Shown piece after piece: positions 47,041-58,823 of a stretch of DNA of 64,000 bases (positions are counted from its first letter, which is position 1; each line of letters opens with the position of its first letter). The notes beneath the pieces were generated by a model, which did no database searches, had not been told where the DNA came from, and worked only from the letters and a program-made list of their open reading frames with translations. A program made the position numbers and the translations under genes. The DNA comes from Penicillus capitatus (lineage: Eukaryota; Chlorophyta): positions 1,178,001-1,242,000 of the forward strand of contig OZ287698.1 in assembly GCA_965649825.1 (NCBI GenBank), written 5' to 3'.

Positions 47041-49880
47041 ATGGTTTCCGAGCAGTGGGTGTTTCAAGCGATTGCTGCCGGCAAGACATACGACAGTCTG
47101 CCCACGCGCATCAAGAACACGCTCTCCTTCACCGAATGGAAAAACAAGTGTGCCCAGAATCCACTGCGCACCGCACTTTCGAGTTCTGTCGCAAAACAGA
47201 GTGAAGCATTATTGCATACAACACGGATACGCATGGGCAGATAGCGTTGCCAACACGAGTGGTGGAGAGCAGGAGTACTACGAAGAGCTGCTCGACTATT
47301 ACAAGAAGAACGAGAGGGTGAGCCGCAAGCCTATTGGGTATTCGGGATTCATGCCCACTGGACAATGTGTGATACGGCAGTTGTTTCCGTATCACTTGGC
47401 GCACTACGTGTGTCGGATCTTGAGAGTGACCGCCTTCCGCTACTACTCGGACATCCTCTTCAACAGCCTAAAAGAGGAGAAGGCCTACGACAAGATACCC
47501 AACTTCACGGTGCTCGGAGAATGAAGAGGTGGAAGTGCGAGAGAATGTGTGATGTGACCTCCAGGCAGCCGACATTTTGCGACATCTGGGGATCGGAAGA
47601 AACGAGTACATCTCGATCCTCGATGCTTGTCGGGCCAAAAAGTTCATATGGCGCATGAACCGGAACATTGCCAAAGAGCGGCTGCCGAACGAGCCCGTCA
47701 GCATGGTCATGGAGCCGTGGTGGAGAATCGGTGTGGTCAACGTAAGCGCATTCGACGCGGAAATCAATCCCCGTCTCAACGTCCTCTCGTCAGTTGACAG
47801 AGAGCGAGTTCAAGGCGCTGATGCCGGACGAACTGGAATTCCTGCAGCTGGCTTCTTCGGGCGACAACTCGCTGAGCTTGGCGGAAGTGAACTACGAGAT
47901 TCTGCGGTCTCTTTATCGCCGAGGCCTTCTCTACCTCCGCATTCCGATAAGAGAAGATGACAAGTTTACGATCCCGCCCTTGGAAGTCGGGCATTCTCGA
48001 CAGGTGCGATTCGGCTAGAGTGACGGACTCCGCTGTAGGGCTTTATCTCGAATCGCAATGTCTCTTCGACGAGCGTGGGAGTGGATCCCATGGAGACGCT
48101 TCTGTACTCGGTGTTCATCGCCAACAGCGAGAACATGACGCTGAGTTCTCTTGCCGATGTCTTGAACGTCGACATCTCCGCGCTCAAGGCGGCAATGGGC
48201 ATCGCCGTGCGACTCGGTTTCGCCACGCGTGTTGCACGCGATTCAGGCGAGCACTCGTGCACTGCCGATCGAATACGTTGCTCCAATGCACGGCTGCTTT
48301 GCCAGACGGCGGGTCGACCGCCTCTTTTGACGTTCTCCAGATTCGCGATAACGAAGATGAGGAGGAGAACGAAGCAGACCGTTCAGCAGGGAAAGCTCTG
48401 TTCCCGACCGGCGACGCCTCTTCCGGCGACGTTCAGTCCATCGCTGTGCTTGTCGACGCTGAAACGACATCCTTTCTGATGATGGGTCTCCTTTCCTCCG
48501 GTAAAAAAGCGCGAGACTGCAAAGAGCGAAGTCCTACCCTGCAGGGATCAAACGCCATGCCGTGACTCTCTTCGAGGGAGGACGGGTAGCGGGCGACGAG
48601 GTGATCTCGCATCTGATCTCGGAGCTGCGAACCTCCGCCGACGTCAAAGAACAGGACGAGGAGATCCGGAAGCTGATGCAAACGGCATCGTCCCTTGCCG
48701 AGCTGCTCGAGTGTGTCAAAGAAGCGTCTGGCAATGGGTCCATCGAGCTCCTGAGAAGGTCCATCTCCCCTTTCTGTTCTCATCGATCTCCATCGTTTCC
48801 AGAGAGTCGTTGGAGGGGCTGTCGAGTGAAGCGGTGACGCGGATTCTGTCGCACAGCTACAAAGCCATCGTCCCCATCGCGCCACTTTCGGGAGATCCCC
48901 TTCCCTTGAGTGCCACGGAAGCATCTCCGCTCTTCTTCGGAGCAACGGACGCCGTCGCATCGCTGTGGTTTCAGCTCGCGTGCTTCGAGCACTGCGGCAG
49001 CGGTCCGATCTCTCACGTCTTTGTTCGGGGACAGGTATGCCCAATCCTCGGCGCATTCCACCATCCACGACGCTGGTGTGCTGCAGAGAGTGACGCAACT
49101 GCCTCGAGCCATCCGAGGTCACTCCTTCGCACTCCTCTTTTCCTTTCCCTTCTGCAAGGTGCCGCACCTCGTGACGTTTCCCTTCATCCTCCACCACCTC
49201 AACGAACTCTGTCGCCACGGACACGTGCTGCTGCAGCCTCTCTTCGTCGAGGCGAACAGACAGGACGACGTCAACAGGGTCGACGATCTGGAATTCGTTG
49301 ACGTTCCCCTGCCGATCGCCACACATCGGAGACCAGACGATGGATCCCTCGTCGCGCAAGGTACACCGCACGCCGCGCGTGGCCTTTGGCGCTTCATCCG
49401 CCACCCGTTTGCCTGCCAGGCTACGTTCGGGGCAGCGGCAAAGCCGTCGAGATTTCCATTGTGCCGACGTTGCCTGAGATGCTCGTGCGTCTGGGTCTGA
49501 CCCACGTGACAGGGTTCGTGCGCTTCTCGCCTAACTGCACGGCGTCGCACGAGTATGTACCCTTTCACGTATACCTCGGCGTGCCTCTGACGCCCCTGGC
49601 TCTGTGCAATGCCGTCTGTGCGAGCACAAGGGAACAGAATCTCTTCGACGCGGACAACGTTGACGGCGTCATCGAAGACAAACGGCGCCATGTGCAGATC
49701 GTGACGCACGTCCTAGAGAGATTCGGTCATGATGGAAGAGGCCTGGCACCGCAGACCGGATTCCTCTTCGACGGGCACAAGCTGCGATCGGACGAATACG
49801 CGACATCAGATCTACTGCTCGCGCCTCTTTCAAAGTCGGCGACACCCACAAAACACGAGTCCGCTGTCGCGATCGAATAG
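47041..49880 (+). CDS. FAM91A1: FAM91A1-family protein
   Basis: ATG 47041 to TAG 49878-49880, about ten exons. Matching blocks: WKN-KVKHYCIQHGYAWAD, EYYEELLDYYKKNERVSRKP, FPYHLAHYVCRILRVTAFRY, RHLGIGRNEYISILDACRAK, MEPWWRIGVVN, PPLEGFISNRNVSSTS, METLLYSVFIANSENMTLSS, LVDAETTSFLMMGLLSSGIK and RHAVTLFEGGRVAGDEVI. FAM91 proteins bind the WDR11 complex and link golgin-captured vesicles with TBC1D23 at the trans-Golgi. Intron 48247-48305 starts with GC and is the only reading that keeps the frame at VARDSDGGSTASFDV. The gene converges on the JmjC gene, 68 bases away. Confidence 0.88.
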
Positions 49881-49948
49881 TCCTTGAGTTTTGGACCGCC
49901 TGCAAAAATACCATCCCGGGCGAGCATTGACTTGTGTTGCATCTCGTC

Positions 49949-51956
49949 TCATTCTTCGTCGCTCGAACTGCCGTCGCGTCCAGACTTCGCCCTTTGCAAG
50001 GCACCGCTGATCTCGGCGTCTGTCTTCTCCAGGCAGAGATGCGGCACGCATCCACAGCTGAAGGCGTTCGACTCCAAGGCGTGGTGCAGACAGAGAACCT
50101 CTGCCTTGTCCACCCTGAAAACCACACCAACGCTGGATGCGTTTTCGAGATCCCAGAGCCGGACCTGCAGGCGCAGGATACGTAGGAGAAGAACAAGGGC
50201 ACATCGCACGTCTTGCATGACCACGATTCCCATTCCGGTTTCCACCGATGCTTCGGCACGACCTGCTGCACTCTGTACAGCGTTCTGCGGATCTGCTGCC
50301 TCGCCTGGATCTCTCCCTTACACGCATCGATGAGAGCATGGGTCAGTAGCACGGGTATCCGTTTGCGCTCCTTCGACTTCAGAGCTGTCGCTTGCTCCAG
50401 CAAAAACCAGAGGAGCTTGTCGTGAGAGAAGAGTGGCGGCTTCCGGCACAGTGCTGTGCTGCAGCGTCGCACGGCTTTCTGGCCAAACATGACCCAGTCC
50501 ATCATCGCGAAGTTCACGGCCTCCGCACAGTTCCATCCCTCGTTGTATCCTGCATGAAAAGCTCGGGGAAAGGTCAAGACCAAGTCTCCGGGATGCTGGA
50601 CGGCTTTGAACACATTCACGGACTTTGGCAGTTGGAAGGGCGACACCATCATCGTCAGGCGTTTCAGAACATCCGATTTCATGGATCGCGTCGAAACGCG
50701 CGACGTCATGCATTCTTCAAAATCGTCTGCACAGGAAGACGGTATGCCATACCTACACACCACACCACTGCACTCTGGGCGCCCAGGCAGTGCATCTTAC
50801 CACACTTTAGGGTCGCCGTCGTGCAGGTAGTTGATAGAATACATAAAATGATCTTCCACGTGCCAACAAAACGTGGAAAACAGACATCCAAAGTACAGCC
50901 ACGGGCAGGTCACCCCAGGAATATCAATTCCTGTCTGCTTCAGTACATTCCCTCTCTCTTGGATCAGCGAACTCAACGTCCATTTGCGATTCGACGTCTC
51001 ACTGCAGCTTCGGACGTCACATGGTCGAACAGCTGCTGACAGAGGGCGGCTGACCTCCTTATCATATGATTGGTAGCGTAGTCTACTTCCATCTTCTCCC
51101 TTGTCTTTCCTTCCACGATATCCCTTCAATCCTTGTCCCTTACACGTCGGCCAAATGCGCGGTGTGTGAGAAACCAGTAGGTATCTTCCATGGAGTTCGA
51201 GAGATGCTTCTGCATCTGCACTTCGTCAACGACGTAGGCGGACAACTGCACAGCAACGAGAGAGGTTTCTAGATAAAAGTGCGAGGAGTGAGACGTCAAG
51301 TCTGAGATCTGGATGTGCTTTGATCCACTTCTCTTTCAATCGATCTGCATAAGCACGGTAGCTCTCGAAAGTGTAATCATCTCCCTGAATGCACTTCACT
51401 CATCTCTTTTCCGTCACGTGCGAACACACCGTTCCAAATTCCCGTCCCGATCGCAGCGCGTGAATCTCCTGACGATAGCTGTCGAACGTCTCGTGTTGCG
51501 TTTTCGGAATCCTCTCCGGTCGCCATTCTGGATGTGGCTGTCACGATCCCCTCACATCTCGGATCACGACCATACCTCGAGGCGTGATGATGCGGACAAT
51601 GCCGTACGTTTTCCCTGCGTCCAGGAGCTTTGCGAAGTATTCCAATGGCTTTGCGAATTCCTCCGCCGTGGGGGAGAATGTCGGCACGTGTTCGATCGTC
51701 TTGGGCATCGAAGACGGCGTCAAAATCGGCGTGGAACAGACGAGCGTCTTTCGTCGAACCTCTTCTTTGACAAGACGTGTGCTCGGAGAGCCACACGTCG
51801 CCTCTTACAGTACGAGACATCCATTTCCAGTGCCTTATCGGACAACGCCACAATCCAAGAGACGCGAACGGGGCTGACCTTCCTTGCATCGTCTGTTTGC
51901 TGTCGGCCGTCCACTGCTCGTTTTCCGAAGCGGCATCTTCGCGGGTGGTTCGTCAT
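49949..51956 (-). CDS. JmjN/JmjC/C5HC2 histone demethylase (KDM5-like)
   Basis: ATG 51956, about eight exons, stop at 49949. The JmjN domain is HVPTFSPTAEEFAKPLEYFA and GIVRIITPREWRPERIP. The JmjC domain has PGVTCPWLYFGCLFSTFCW, H-V-E as the Fe(II) pair in FCWHVEDHFMYSINYLHD, GDPKVWYGIP, and the third ligand histidine in PRAFHAGYNEGWNCAEAVNF. A C5HC2-type zinc finger follows (CKTCDVPLFFSYVSC ... CLHH ... CGCVPHLCLE), and the end is acidic (SSSDEE). The core is that of an Fe(II)/2-oxoglutarate H3K4 demethylase. PHD fingers, ARID and PLU-1 regions of animal KDM5 are missing, so it is a minimal form. Exon 1 to 2 joining is uncertain. Confidence 0.75.
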
Positions 51957-52241
51957 CCGCGCGGACCAATCGTTTCTTCTGCATCCGATGTGAATCGCGC
52001 TTGACGGAGACGCTTGCCGGGTTAATGGGCTAGGAAGTTCCTCTGACAGCTGCGTCTCACTCTCTATCTAGTGTATTACCTACTGCTACGAACACGCCCG
52101 CAACAACAGCGACACGACTCGAACTGACACACAATATATACTCTTTCTATTTTTCAACGACACATCGGAGTTCATCTGATATTGAAACGGTGAAGGATGT
52201 GCTCAGATGTTCGAGATGAGAGTGAGATGGGTGTTTAGGAT

Positions 52242-54016
52242 ATGGCAGCGACTGCTTTGCGTGTGAAAGGGAAAAGGAATGACGGGGGTCTGGCGCCGCC
52301 GCCTCCACCGCCTCCCCGTGCACCTTTTCGACGAACGTACCCTGTAGCACCTTTGGGAAGAAAATGGCTCAAGATAGATGCAGAGGGGAATTCGCAGATC
52401 ATGGCCACCGACCGACACCGACTGACGCACGAACTGGGCGTCCAGACGCGCGATTTGAGGATACTGGACCCAAAGTTCTCGACGAACTATCCCTCTGCCA
52501 TCCTGTGCCGGGAGAATGCGCTGGTCGTGAATCTGTTGCATATCAAGGCGATCCTGACGACCGAATACGTACTGATCATGGATCCCGAAACTCAGGATGG
52601 AGAATTGGATCCGTTTGTGAAAGAGCTGGAGAATCGTCTGAGCCACAACGACTTGATGGCATCAGCTTCATTCCCTGTTCTGAGCAATTACTTGGGACAG
52701 AAGAAAACGGGCAGGACAAAAGAGGTCGAATTTCATCATTCGGTTGAGATAACTGACTGCAGTGCTCTGCAGAACACGACCGGCAGGGAGACGGCATCCG
52801 GAGAGACACGACCTGGTGCGATCAGACTGGATCATCGCGTAAGTGGCATGGAATGACTGGAAGAGGAGTGATGGAGTGATGTAGGCGGAGAATGGAAACG
52901 ACGAGGGAGGCAATGGAAGCAACGCAGGACTGCGCAGCTCGCCACCCGTGATGCCCTTTGAGTTGAAGGCGCTCGAGGTCTGTCTGGAATCTGTAAGAAC
53001 GCTGAGATGCGCGAACAGATCGCGATCGAATCTGTGGTTCGCAGGTCTGCAAGATTCTGGATTCGAATGCCACTCAACTGGAGGGGACGGCCTTTCCAGC
53101 CATCGACGATCTGACGCTGAACGTCTGTCCTATCCAATCATCAAGAGACAGGTCCGAGGAAAAGCCATGGGTTTCTAGGTCAACACCAAAAACTTGCATC
53201 GAGTGAGGACCGTCAAGAGCAAGATTGCGCAACTCAAGACGCATGTCGAAACGGTCAAGGAAGTCTTGGAGAAATTCCTCGACGACGACGAAGACATGAG
53301 GGACATGAATCTCACTGCCAAACAGATGCATCGCTCTCAGACCCACAACTTCGATGCGATCATCAAGGTACAGTCGCGCAGCTTCACTTCACTCCTTGCC
53401 TTGAACGACGGGGCAGAGCGGTGACACCTTTACGGAGTTTGAACATGATTCCACTTTCAGACCGCCTCCGTCGCCAGGATCTTCGGTCTCCACAAACTCC
53501 TCTGTCTTCGATGAGGAGGTGCAGGAAGTCGAGATGTTGCTCGAGGCATACTTCATGCAGATCGATCACATTTTCAACAGGTTTCCCAGCATCCTTCTTC
53601 CACCGTGAATGCCGAAGATTCAGGTTGCTGACGCTTAATGAGTATATCGACGACACGGAGGATTTTATCAACATCGTTCAAGACAAGCACAGAAATCAGC
53701 TTCTGCAGGTCGAGACGTGCCATTCCAGCCTTTCTGGATGCCGTTGTGGATCTAGCTCGAGTTGCTCATCGCAGCAGGGACGTTTGCTCTAACGATGGTC
53801 GCTGTCGTTTCGGGAATCTTTGGAATGAACTTAAACAACACCTTCTCCGAGACGTCGCCAACGCCTTTCCTCCTCGTATCCTGCACAAGCATTTCCATGA
53901 ACCCATCCATCTCACTTCTTGTGTTCAAGGTCACATGTCTGTCACTGGCAGTGGCGTTGATTGTGCTGGGAATCATTTTATGGTTCTGTCGTCTGAAGGG
54001 GTTGATGAATATCTAG
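52242..54016 (+). CDS. MRS2/CorA-type magnesium transporter
   Basis: ATG 52242, about nine exons with introns near 50-60 nt, TAG at 54014-54016. The N-terminus is proline-rich (two short proline runs). Conserved blocks: ILDPKFSTNYPSAILCRENA, VNLLHIKAILTTEYVLIMD, PFELKALEVCLESV, FPAIDDLTLN-VNTKNLHR, EKFLDDDEDMRDMNL and LLEAYFMQIDHIFNRL-TLNE. The pore signature GMN is in VVSGIFGMNLNNTF, followed by a second membrane helix (SLAVALIVLGIILWF). Pentameric MRS2/CorA channels bring Mg2+ into mitochondria or plastids, or across other membranes. No clear presequence was found. Confidence 0.85.
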
Positions 54017-54119
54017 GAGGACGCTCATGGCAACGACGCACAGTTTAATAAGATACCTATCATGACTAGCAAGACATTGAGTATCTCTGTAGCGGATATC
54101 TATTTCTTTAAAATAACCT

Positions 54120-54957
54120 ATGGCGCACACCGGTCATCATCGTCTTCGGCATTTGTTTAATGCAGAACGATTGTTCGTTGATTTGTTAGGACCGAGGGGT
54201 GTCGCGAGAGGTATGAGTGCGTCGAGGCCACGAGTAGAGACGAATCAGACGGGTATTGTTACAGGTGAGTCTGTACATCGTTATACGGGTAAACGTCCTG
54301 TCAGTCGACACTGACGTTTCTTGATCGAACAGATTCAAAAACAACGACAGTCGCGTTTGTCTGCGCTTTGTCCGACGTGTTTACGTCTACGTTTGTCTTG
54401 CGTTTGTCGACGAAGGGCTATACGATGTATGAGTGTTCTGTCCATCTCTCGGCCGTTCTAGACTGCGAACGCTTTTCCTTCTAATTTTACTATCTGTTCT
54501 ACGTATGTTTGGCTTAAGGACAACGAAGTCACGGAACTTCTGGCTGTGTTTGGAGTGAGCAAATCAGGTAAACTCGCACCTTATGTATGGCATCTCCGCA
54601 AACCAGTGTATGTGGCGTAGCGCTCCACGAAATCCTGGTTCGAGAAGGCATCGTGAAGCCTTCCGTTCGCTGCAATGCCGGCCTCTAGACGATGCGCTAC
54701 AGAAGGCAGATATCGTTGACATCTACGATCAAGCGACACGTCAACTTTGTCAGATATTGTCCGTCGAGTACTCAACACTTGAAAATGCTGTCTGCTTGCT
54801 TAGGTGCTATGTCACTCTCCGCATAGCGCAAGGAGAGTCGTCCTTCGATTGGGACGCATTCGTCGCCGATGTCTTCGGAGTTCATGGCGACGAGCATGCA
54901 ATCAGGAACGGCGTGAGGCACTTGCAAGATCTACGCAAGATGCTCGGAGTTCTTTAA
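54120..54957 (+). CDS. Hypothetical protein, multi-exon
   Basis: ATG 54120 opens MAHTGHHRLRHLFNAERLFV and reaches a GTGAGT donor near 54265. Later exon pieces read DNEVTELLAVFGVSKS (before a GTAAAC donor at about 54570), VCGVALHEILVREGIVKPSV, and a last exon with ADIVDIYDQATRQLCQILSV, GESSFDWDAFVADVFGVHGD and NGVRHLQDLRKMLGVL, ending at TAA 54955-54957. Helical, about 200 residues. I do not recognise the family, and the junctions are approximate. Confidence 0.4.
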
Positions 54958-55839
54958 TCCTTTCTTTGACGAGGCTGCCATGTCTGACCTCGAAGTGCTT
55001 CTCGCGGCAGAACGAAGACGCCAGTGAAAGCTTTGAGCTATACAGGGGTGTCAACAATGTGCGTTTTCTGCTGATTCGATTAGGCACCGATTCTGTAATA
55101 AGATTTGGTTCGATAAAAACAGCCGCCATTGCCATGGTAGTGAATGACAGCGTCAGTACAGCTGTCAATGGAGGTCACCTTGCTTCGCTTGGGCCTGTGA
55201 AAGAATGGCGCGATTCTGACAAAACTATGATGGGACGTCTATGTAATAGTGACATTTCTGTCACTTAGCGCTTGTCGCGTCTTTGGCTATGCGACGTAAC
55301 CATCACCGCTGAGTCGCCGACAAGTCGTGATGACGGGGAGTGAGTTCCTGTGAAGTTCCTAGGAAACTTCTAGAATTTCATATTAAATTTCCTAGTCTCA
55401 TTGTGGATCTCATTGCGAACTCACTCTTGAAGTTCATCGGTTTTTCCTCTCGTCACATCAGGGGCTGAGTATTGAAGCGGGTTCAGACACATAAAATCAT
55501 CTCTCCTTGGACACCTGAGTTTCTATTGTCATTTGTGAATCGTATACAATATGTTTCTGTCTTACAAAACATTCGCTGTCTATCATCGTTGTAACGAGCT
55601 GTCTCTTTGCTGCAAGAGATTGATGAGTATGGGACAGATCCTCCATTTGTTCAGCAGCCTTCTAGGACGCCATTTTTACCAGTTACTGCACAAAGTTGCG
55701 TTCCCAAATACCATCTGGACAGGGTTTTGAACCCGGTGGATTTTCTACGGAGAAAACCTGTCGATTGTGTGAATGCAGCATGATCTGTGTGAAGGGTTGA
55801 GAGTAGATGATGGTTCTTTTCGGTAATAAATGCGTATCT
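54958..55839. other. AT-rich intergenic region
   Basis: About 880 bases without a supportable gene. A near-palindrome around 55352-55370 (GAAGTTCCTAGGAAACTTC) is followed by a second TTTCCTAG copy at about 55388. It could be a short hairpin or a chance repeat. Confidence 0.4.
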
Positions 55840-58731
55840 TTACAAACAAGCCAACAATTGGGCAACGTGCGCATCAAGCGTTCTGCGTTTTAGCTTGTAT
55901 TGTTCCTTTAGCTTTTCGAGTTTTTCGGGAGGCTTGAGAGGAACGCAGGCTGTCTTTTCTGTCACCCTTGTCACGACCGTTGCATCCTCTGCACAGAAAG
56001 AAACCAAATATAGATCTGTCAGAGACCATATCTGATAGGCCCTGAGATGTGACAGCGTGCCAAAAGGGTCAATCGGTATGAGAATGAACGACACAGAGGT
56101 GTCGAGCATCTCTGTCCTGGCATCAATGCACACAAGTGCTCTTGACCGATCTCCAGGCAAGACAAACGCTTCTATGTCGTAGAGATCTCCTTGCCCGAGA
56201 TCAGTGAAGTGTGAGACAGGTGTCCTTGGGATGAAGTGAACAGAGAGATTGGCAGGCAGCTGCGCCACAGACGAGATCTTGTCGAAATAAGAGTGTTTTC
56301 CAGCATGCAATGTCTGGCAGTCCTGTGAAGCATCGAGATCCAGGTCTCTAAATTCGTAAACATCTCCCTCGCGAAAGGCATGACTCGATGGCGTTGTCCG
56401 AGTCCAGACCTGTGCAGGTAATGGCGATGCAGAAATGCGATCAGCAATGACGATAAATTACGTGCAGGCAAGCTGGCTTTGATGAGGGATTTGTTGTTCG
56501 TGTGACCTCTGTCACGAGAAGAGTCAGTCGAGGGATCTCAAGTGGCACCTTCGATTGCCCATCTTGTTTTAGTCGTTCGATCTCTTGTGCCACGTGCAAC
56601 TCCATGGACTTCTCCCTTTCGATCTTGTAACTGGAAGCAGCGTGCGCGATCAGAGAAACAGAAAATGCCTCACCTGGCTAATTCTTCGCGTCTCGCGGCA
56701 GTCAACTCCGTCGGTTCACTCTCCGAGATGTAACACTCGGCATAGAGAAGTTCGATGGGATCGACATAATCGCCAGCGCGTTTTTTCTGAAGGACCGCTT
56801 TGAAGTATTTCCTCTCTTCCTCTTGCACGATCTCTTGAGCTGTCGATTGGATTCGATTCATCTCCTTTTCGTACTCTTCGAGCCTTTGCTGATGTTGCTT
56901 CATTGTCAAGTACTCCCAACAGCCGTTTGGCCCTCTGTGCTGAAAAAGCACTGGATACCGTCGGTAAACGCAGAGCCACGTTATTGCGACAGGACCACCG
57001 TGTGCGTGTATAGAACTGAGCGGGAGGAAGAAAGATCCTGTCGCGGCAGGACCAATGGGAGTATCTCTAGCGACTGGAACGCACGAATTCGACAGAATCT
57101 GAGTCTCCAAAGCTCCTGATGTCACGCGTTGGACGGCAAGATGGCCCACAAAGAGCAATGACCCGATCACAATCTCCTCCATTTGACATTTCTCCCGTAA
57201 CTGCTCATCGATCTCAGCCACGAGGAGACTCCAGCCATCACTCATCTCGACTCTCTCAGCTCCAGGAGAGTCGCCAGGGTGGATATCCGCTACAAGTAGT
57301 ACAGCAGATTTGACAGCTCCCGAATCTGCCAGATCTTTCAGTATGGAGAAGCTCTTTGCGCCACTCTTTTCTGCAGAAAAGCGGTATTTTAGTTCCAGGA
57401 ATACATTGTCTGCCGTCAGAGCAGTTGTTTCTTCAGTCATGAAACCAGAAAGGCGCCAAACGATCCACTGATATTGTCTTTTGACCCATTGAAGCGTTGG
57501 CCTCATGCCTAGATCGATCATTGCTCCGTACATGCTCAACGTACTGGCTCCGCTGTTGAACACATGGGCTGCTGCCTTCTTTGGACACATCACTCTCGAA
57601 GCATCGAACGGCTCCAGTAACAGCTTCTCGAGGGGAGATTCTTCTTTGACTTCTGATGCATCCTGTGTAGGCAATGAATGCACAGGACGCCATCCTCTAT
57701 ACACCATTCTCACTAAAAGCCACAGCAGAAGTGATCTCACTTGCTGCACCGACGTCCGAGGCGACGCTGTTCCATGACAGCACCCAGAGTCACCCGTCGG
57801 TCATGCAGACTGTCCCTGTCCGACCCCTTTGTGGAAACAAGGTCATTCTCCTGACGCTTCCATTCTGAGAATGTCGATCTTCGGTTCAAAGGTGCGATGT
57901 GATTTGAAATGTTCCCAGTTGATGACCGTGGAGGAATCGTCATCGAGGAGATGCTGCTTGTACTCTCACGTTTTGATGGCACTGTGAACTTAGACCCTTT
58001 GGTGCGGGGGAGTTTGAAACCCGTCGGATGACTATTTTCTGAAGGTCGCTTTCTTTTTGCGTCGATCGCTGCCTTTGCATCCAGTTCTTCTTCTTCTTCA
58101 TCAAAACACAGTTTCTTTACAGCTTCTATGGCTTCTTTCGAAATCTGAATCGTCGAGCCGCGAGCAGAAGTGAATCCACTGCTGACCAAACTGCGCGACA
58201 TCGTTGTCTCTTCGACACCGCCCTGTTCCCTCTTCATACCAGATGTTTGTTTCTGTTCATTGGGTGCATCCATTTTCTTTTCCTTCTGCGAAGATTTCTG
58301 CGGAGTCGCTCTTTTTGTCACTTTGTTTATCACTTCCCCTATCTCACTCTTTCCGGATTCTTTGAAATCTTTACCCCTGCCCGAAGGACGCGGCTTTGCC
58401 GGAAGGGTCAATTGTGGCCGAGATCGTGTCCTTGTTGCATTTCCTTGGATCGTCTTCTTCTCGAGCGCGCTCATCGACGATCGCTGCAAAGCTTCATCCT
58501 TTTCTACACACAATCCCCACCCACTTATGTCTCCAAATGCAAGTAAAGGGAACGTGTGATCGACGGTGTCGTCGCCTTAAGCGTTTGTGTCGTTATGCCC
58601 GTCGCCTCGTCAAACGTTAGCTGCTTCGCAGACGTCACCCGTCTTTCTTTGACTCCTACTCCTTTCGTATCTCCACCTCCTTCGCATTGCCCGGCATTTT
58701 TTGGATCGCGTCGTGCAACAAACGACTTCAT
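55840..58731 (-). CDS. BRCA2: BRCA2 homologue, compact, one visible BRC repeat
   Basis: ATG 58731 (MKSFVARRDPKNAGQ), joined over a 50-nt intron to a serine/lysine-rich region. It holds one BRC-type RAD51-binding repeat, GFTSARGSTIQISKEAIEAV then KKLCFDEE, with FTSA as the FxxA core. After a 47-nt intron the DNA-binding domain follows: helical part FNSGASTLSMYGAMIDLGMR and WVKRQYQWIVWRLSGFM, OB1 with ENVFLELKYRF-like NVFLELKYRFSAEKSGAKSF and MSDGWSLLVAEIDEQLRE, a tower-like helix pair (MKQHQQRLEEYEKEMNRIQS), then OB2/OB3-like sequence to the stop at 55840. It loads RAD51 onto ssDNA in recombination. Total about 850 residues, far shorter than the vertebrate protein. No DSS1-binding check was possible. 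Confidence 0.8.
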
Positions 58732-58823
58732 CAAGTATGCATGAAGCCCGTGACCAGAGTGTGGACAGCGTCGTTGTACGACACACCCTTGAGGACACGT
58801 GCGGCGCTTCGTTCTGCGTCATT
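58732..58823. promoter_or_regulatory. Probable bidirectional promoter, BRCA2/calnexin
   Basis: 92 bases separate the divergent start codons of BRCA2 and calnexin. No TATA box was recognised. Confidence 0.35.

Noticed and set aside
53159-53178. In-frame TAG in the MRS2 gene
   Set aside because: It lies in a normal GT-AG intron of about 57 nt; splicing joins DDLTLN to VNTKNLHRVR as the family requires.
55720-55760. tRNA-like sequence around GGGTTTTGAACCCGG
   Set aside because: No acceptor stem, D-loop or anticodon arm could be folded around it.
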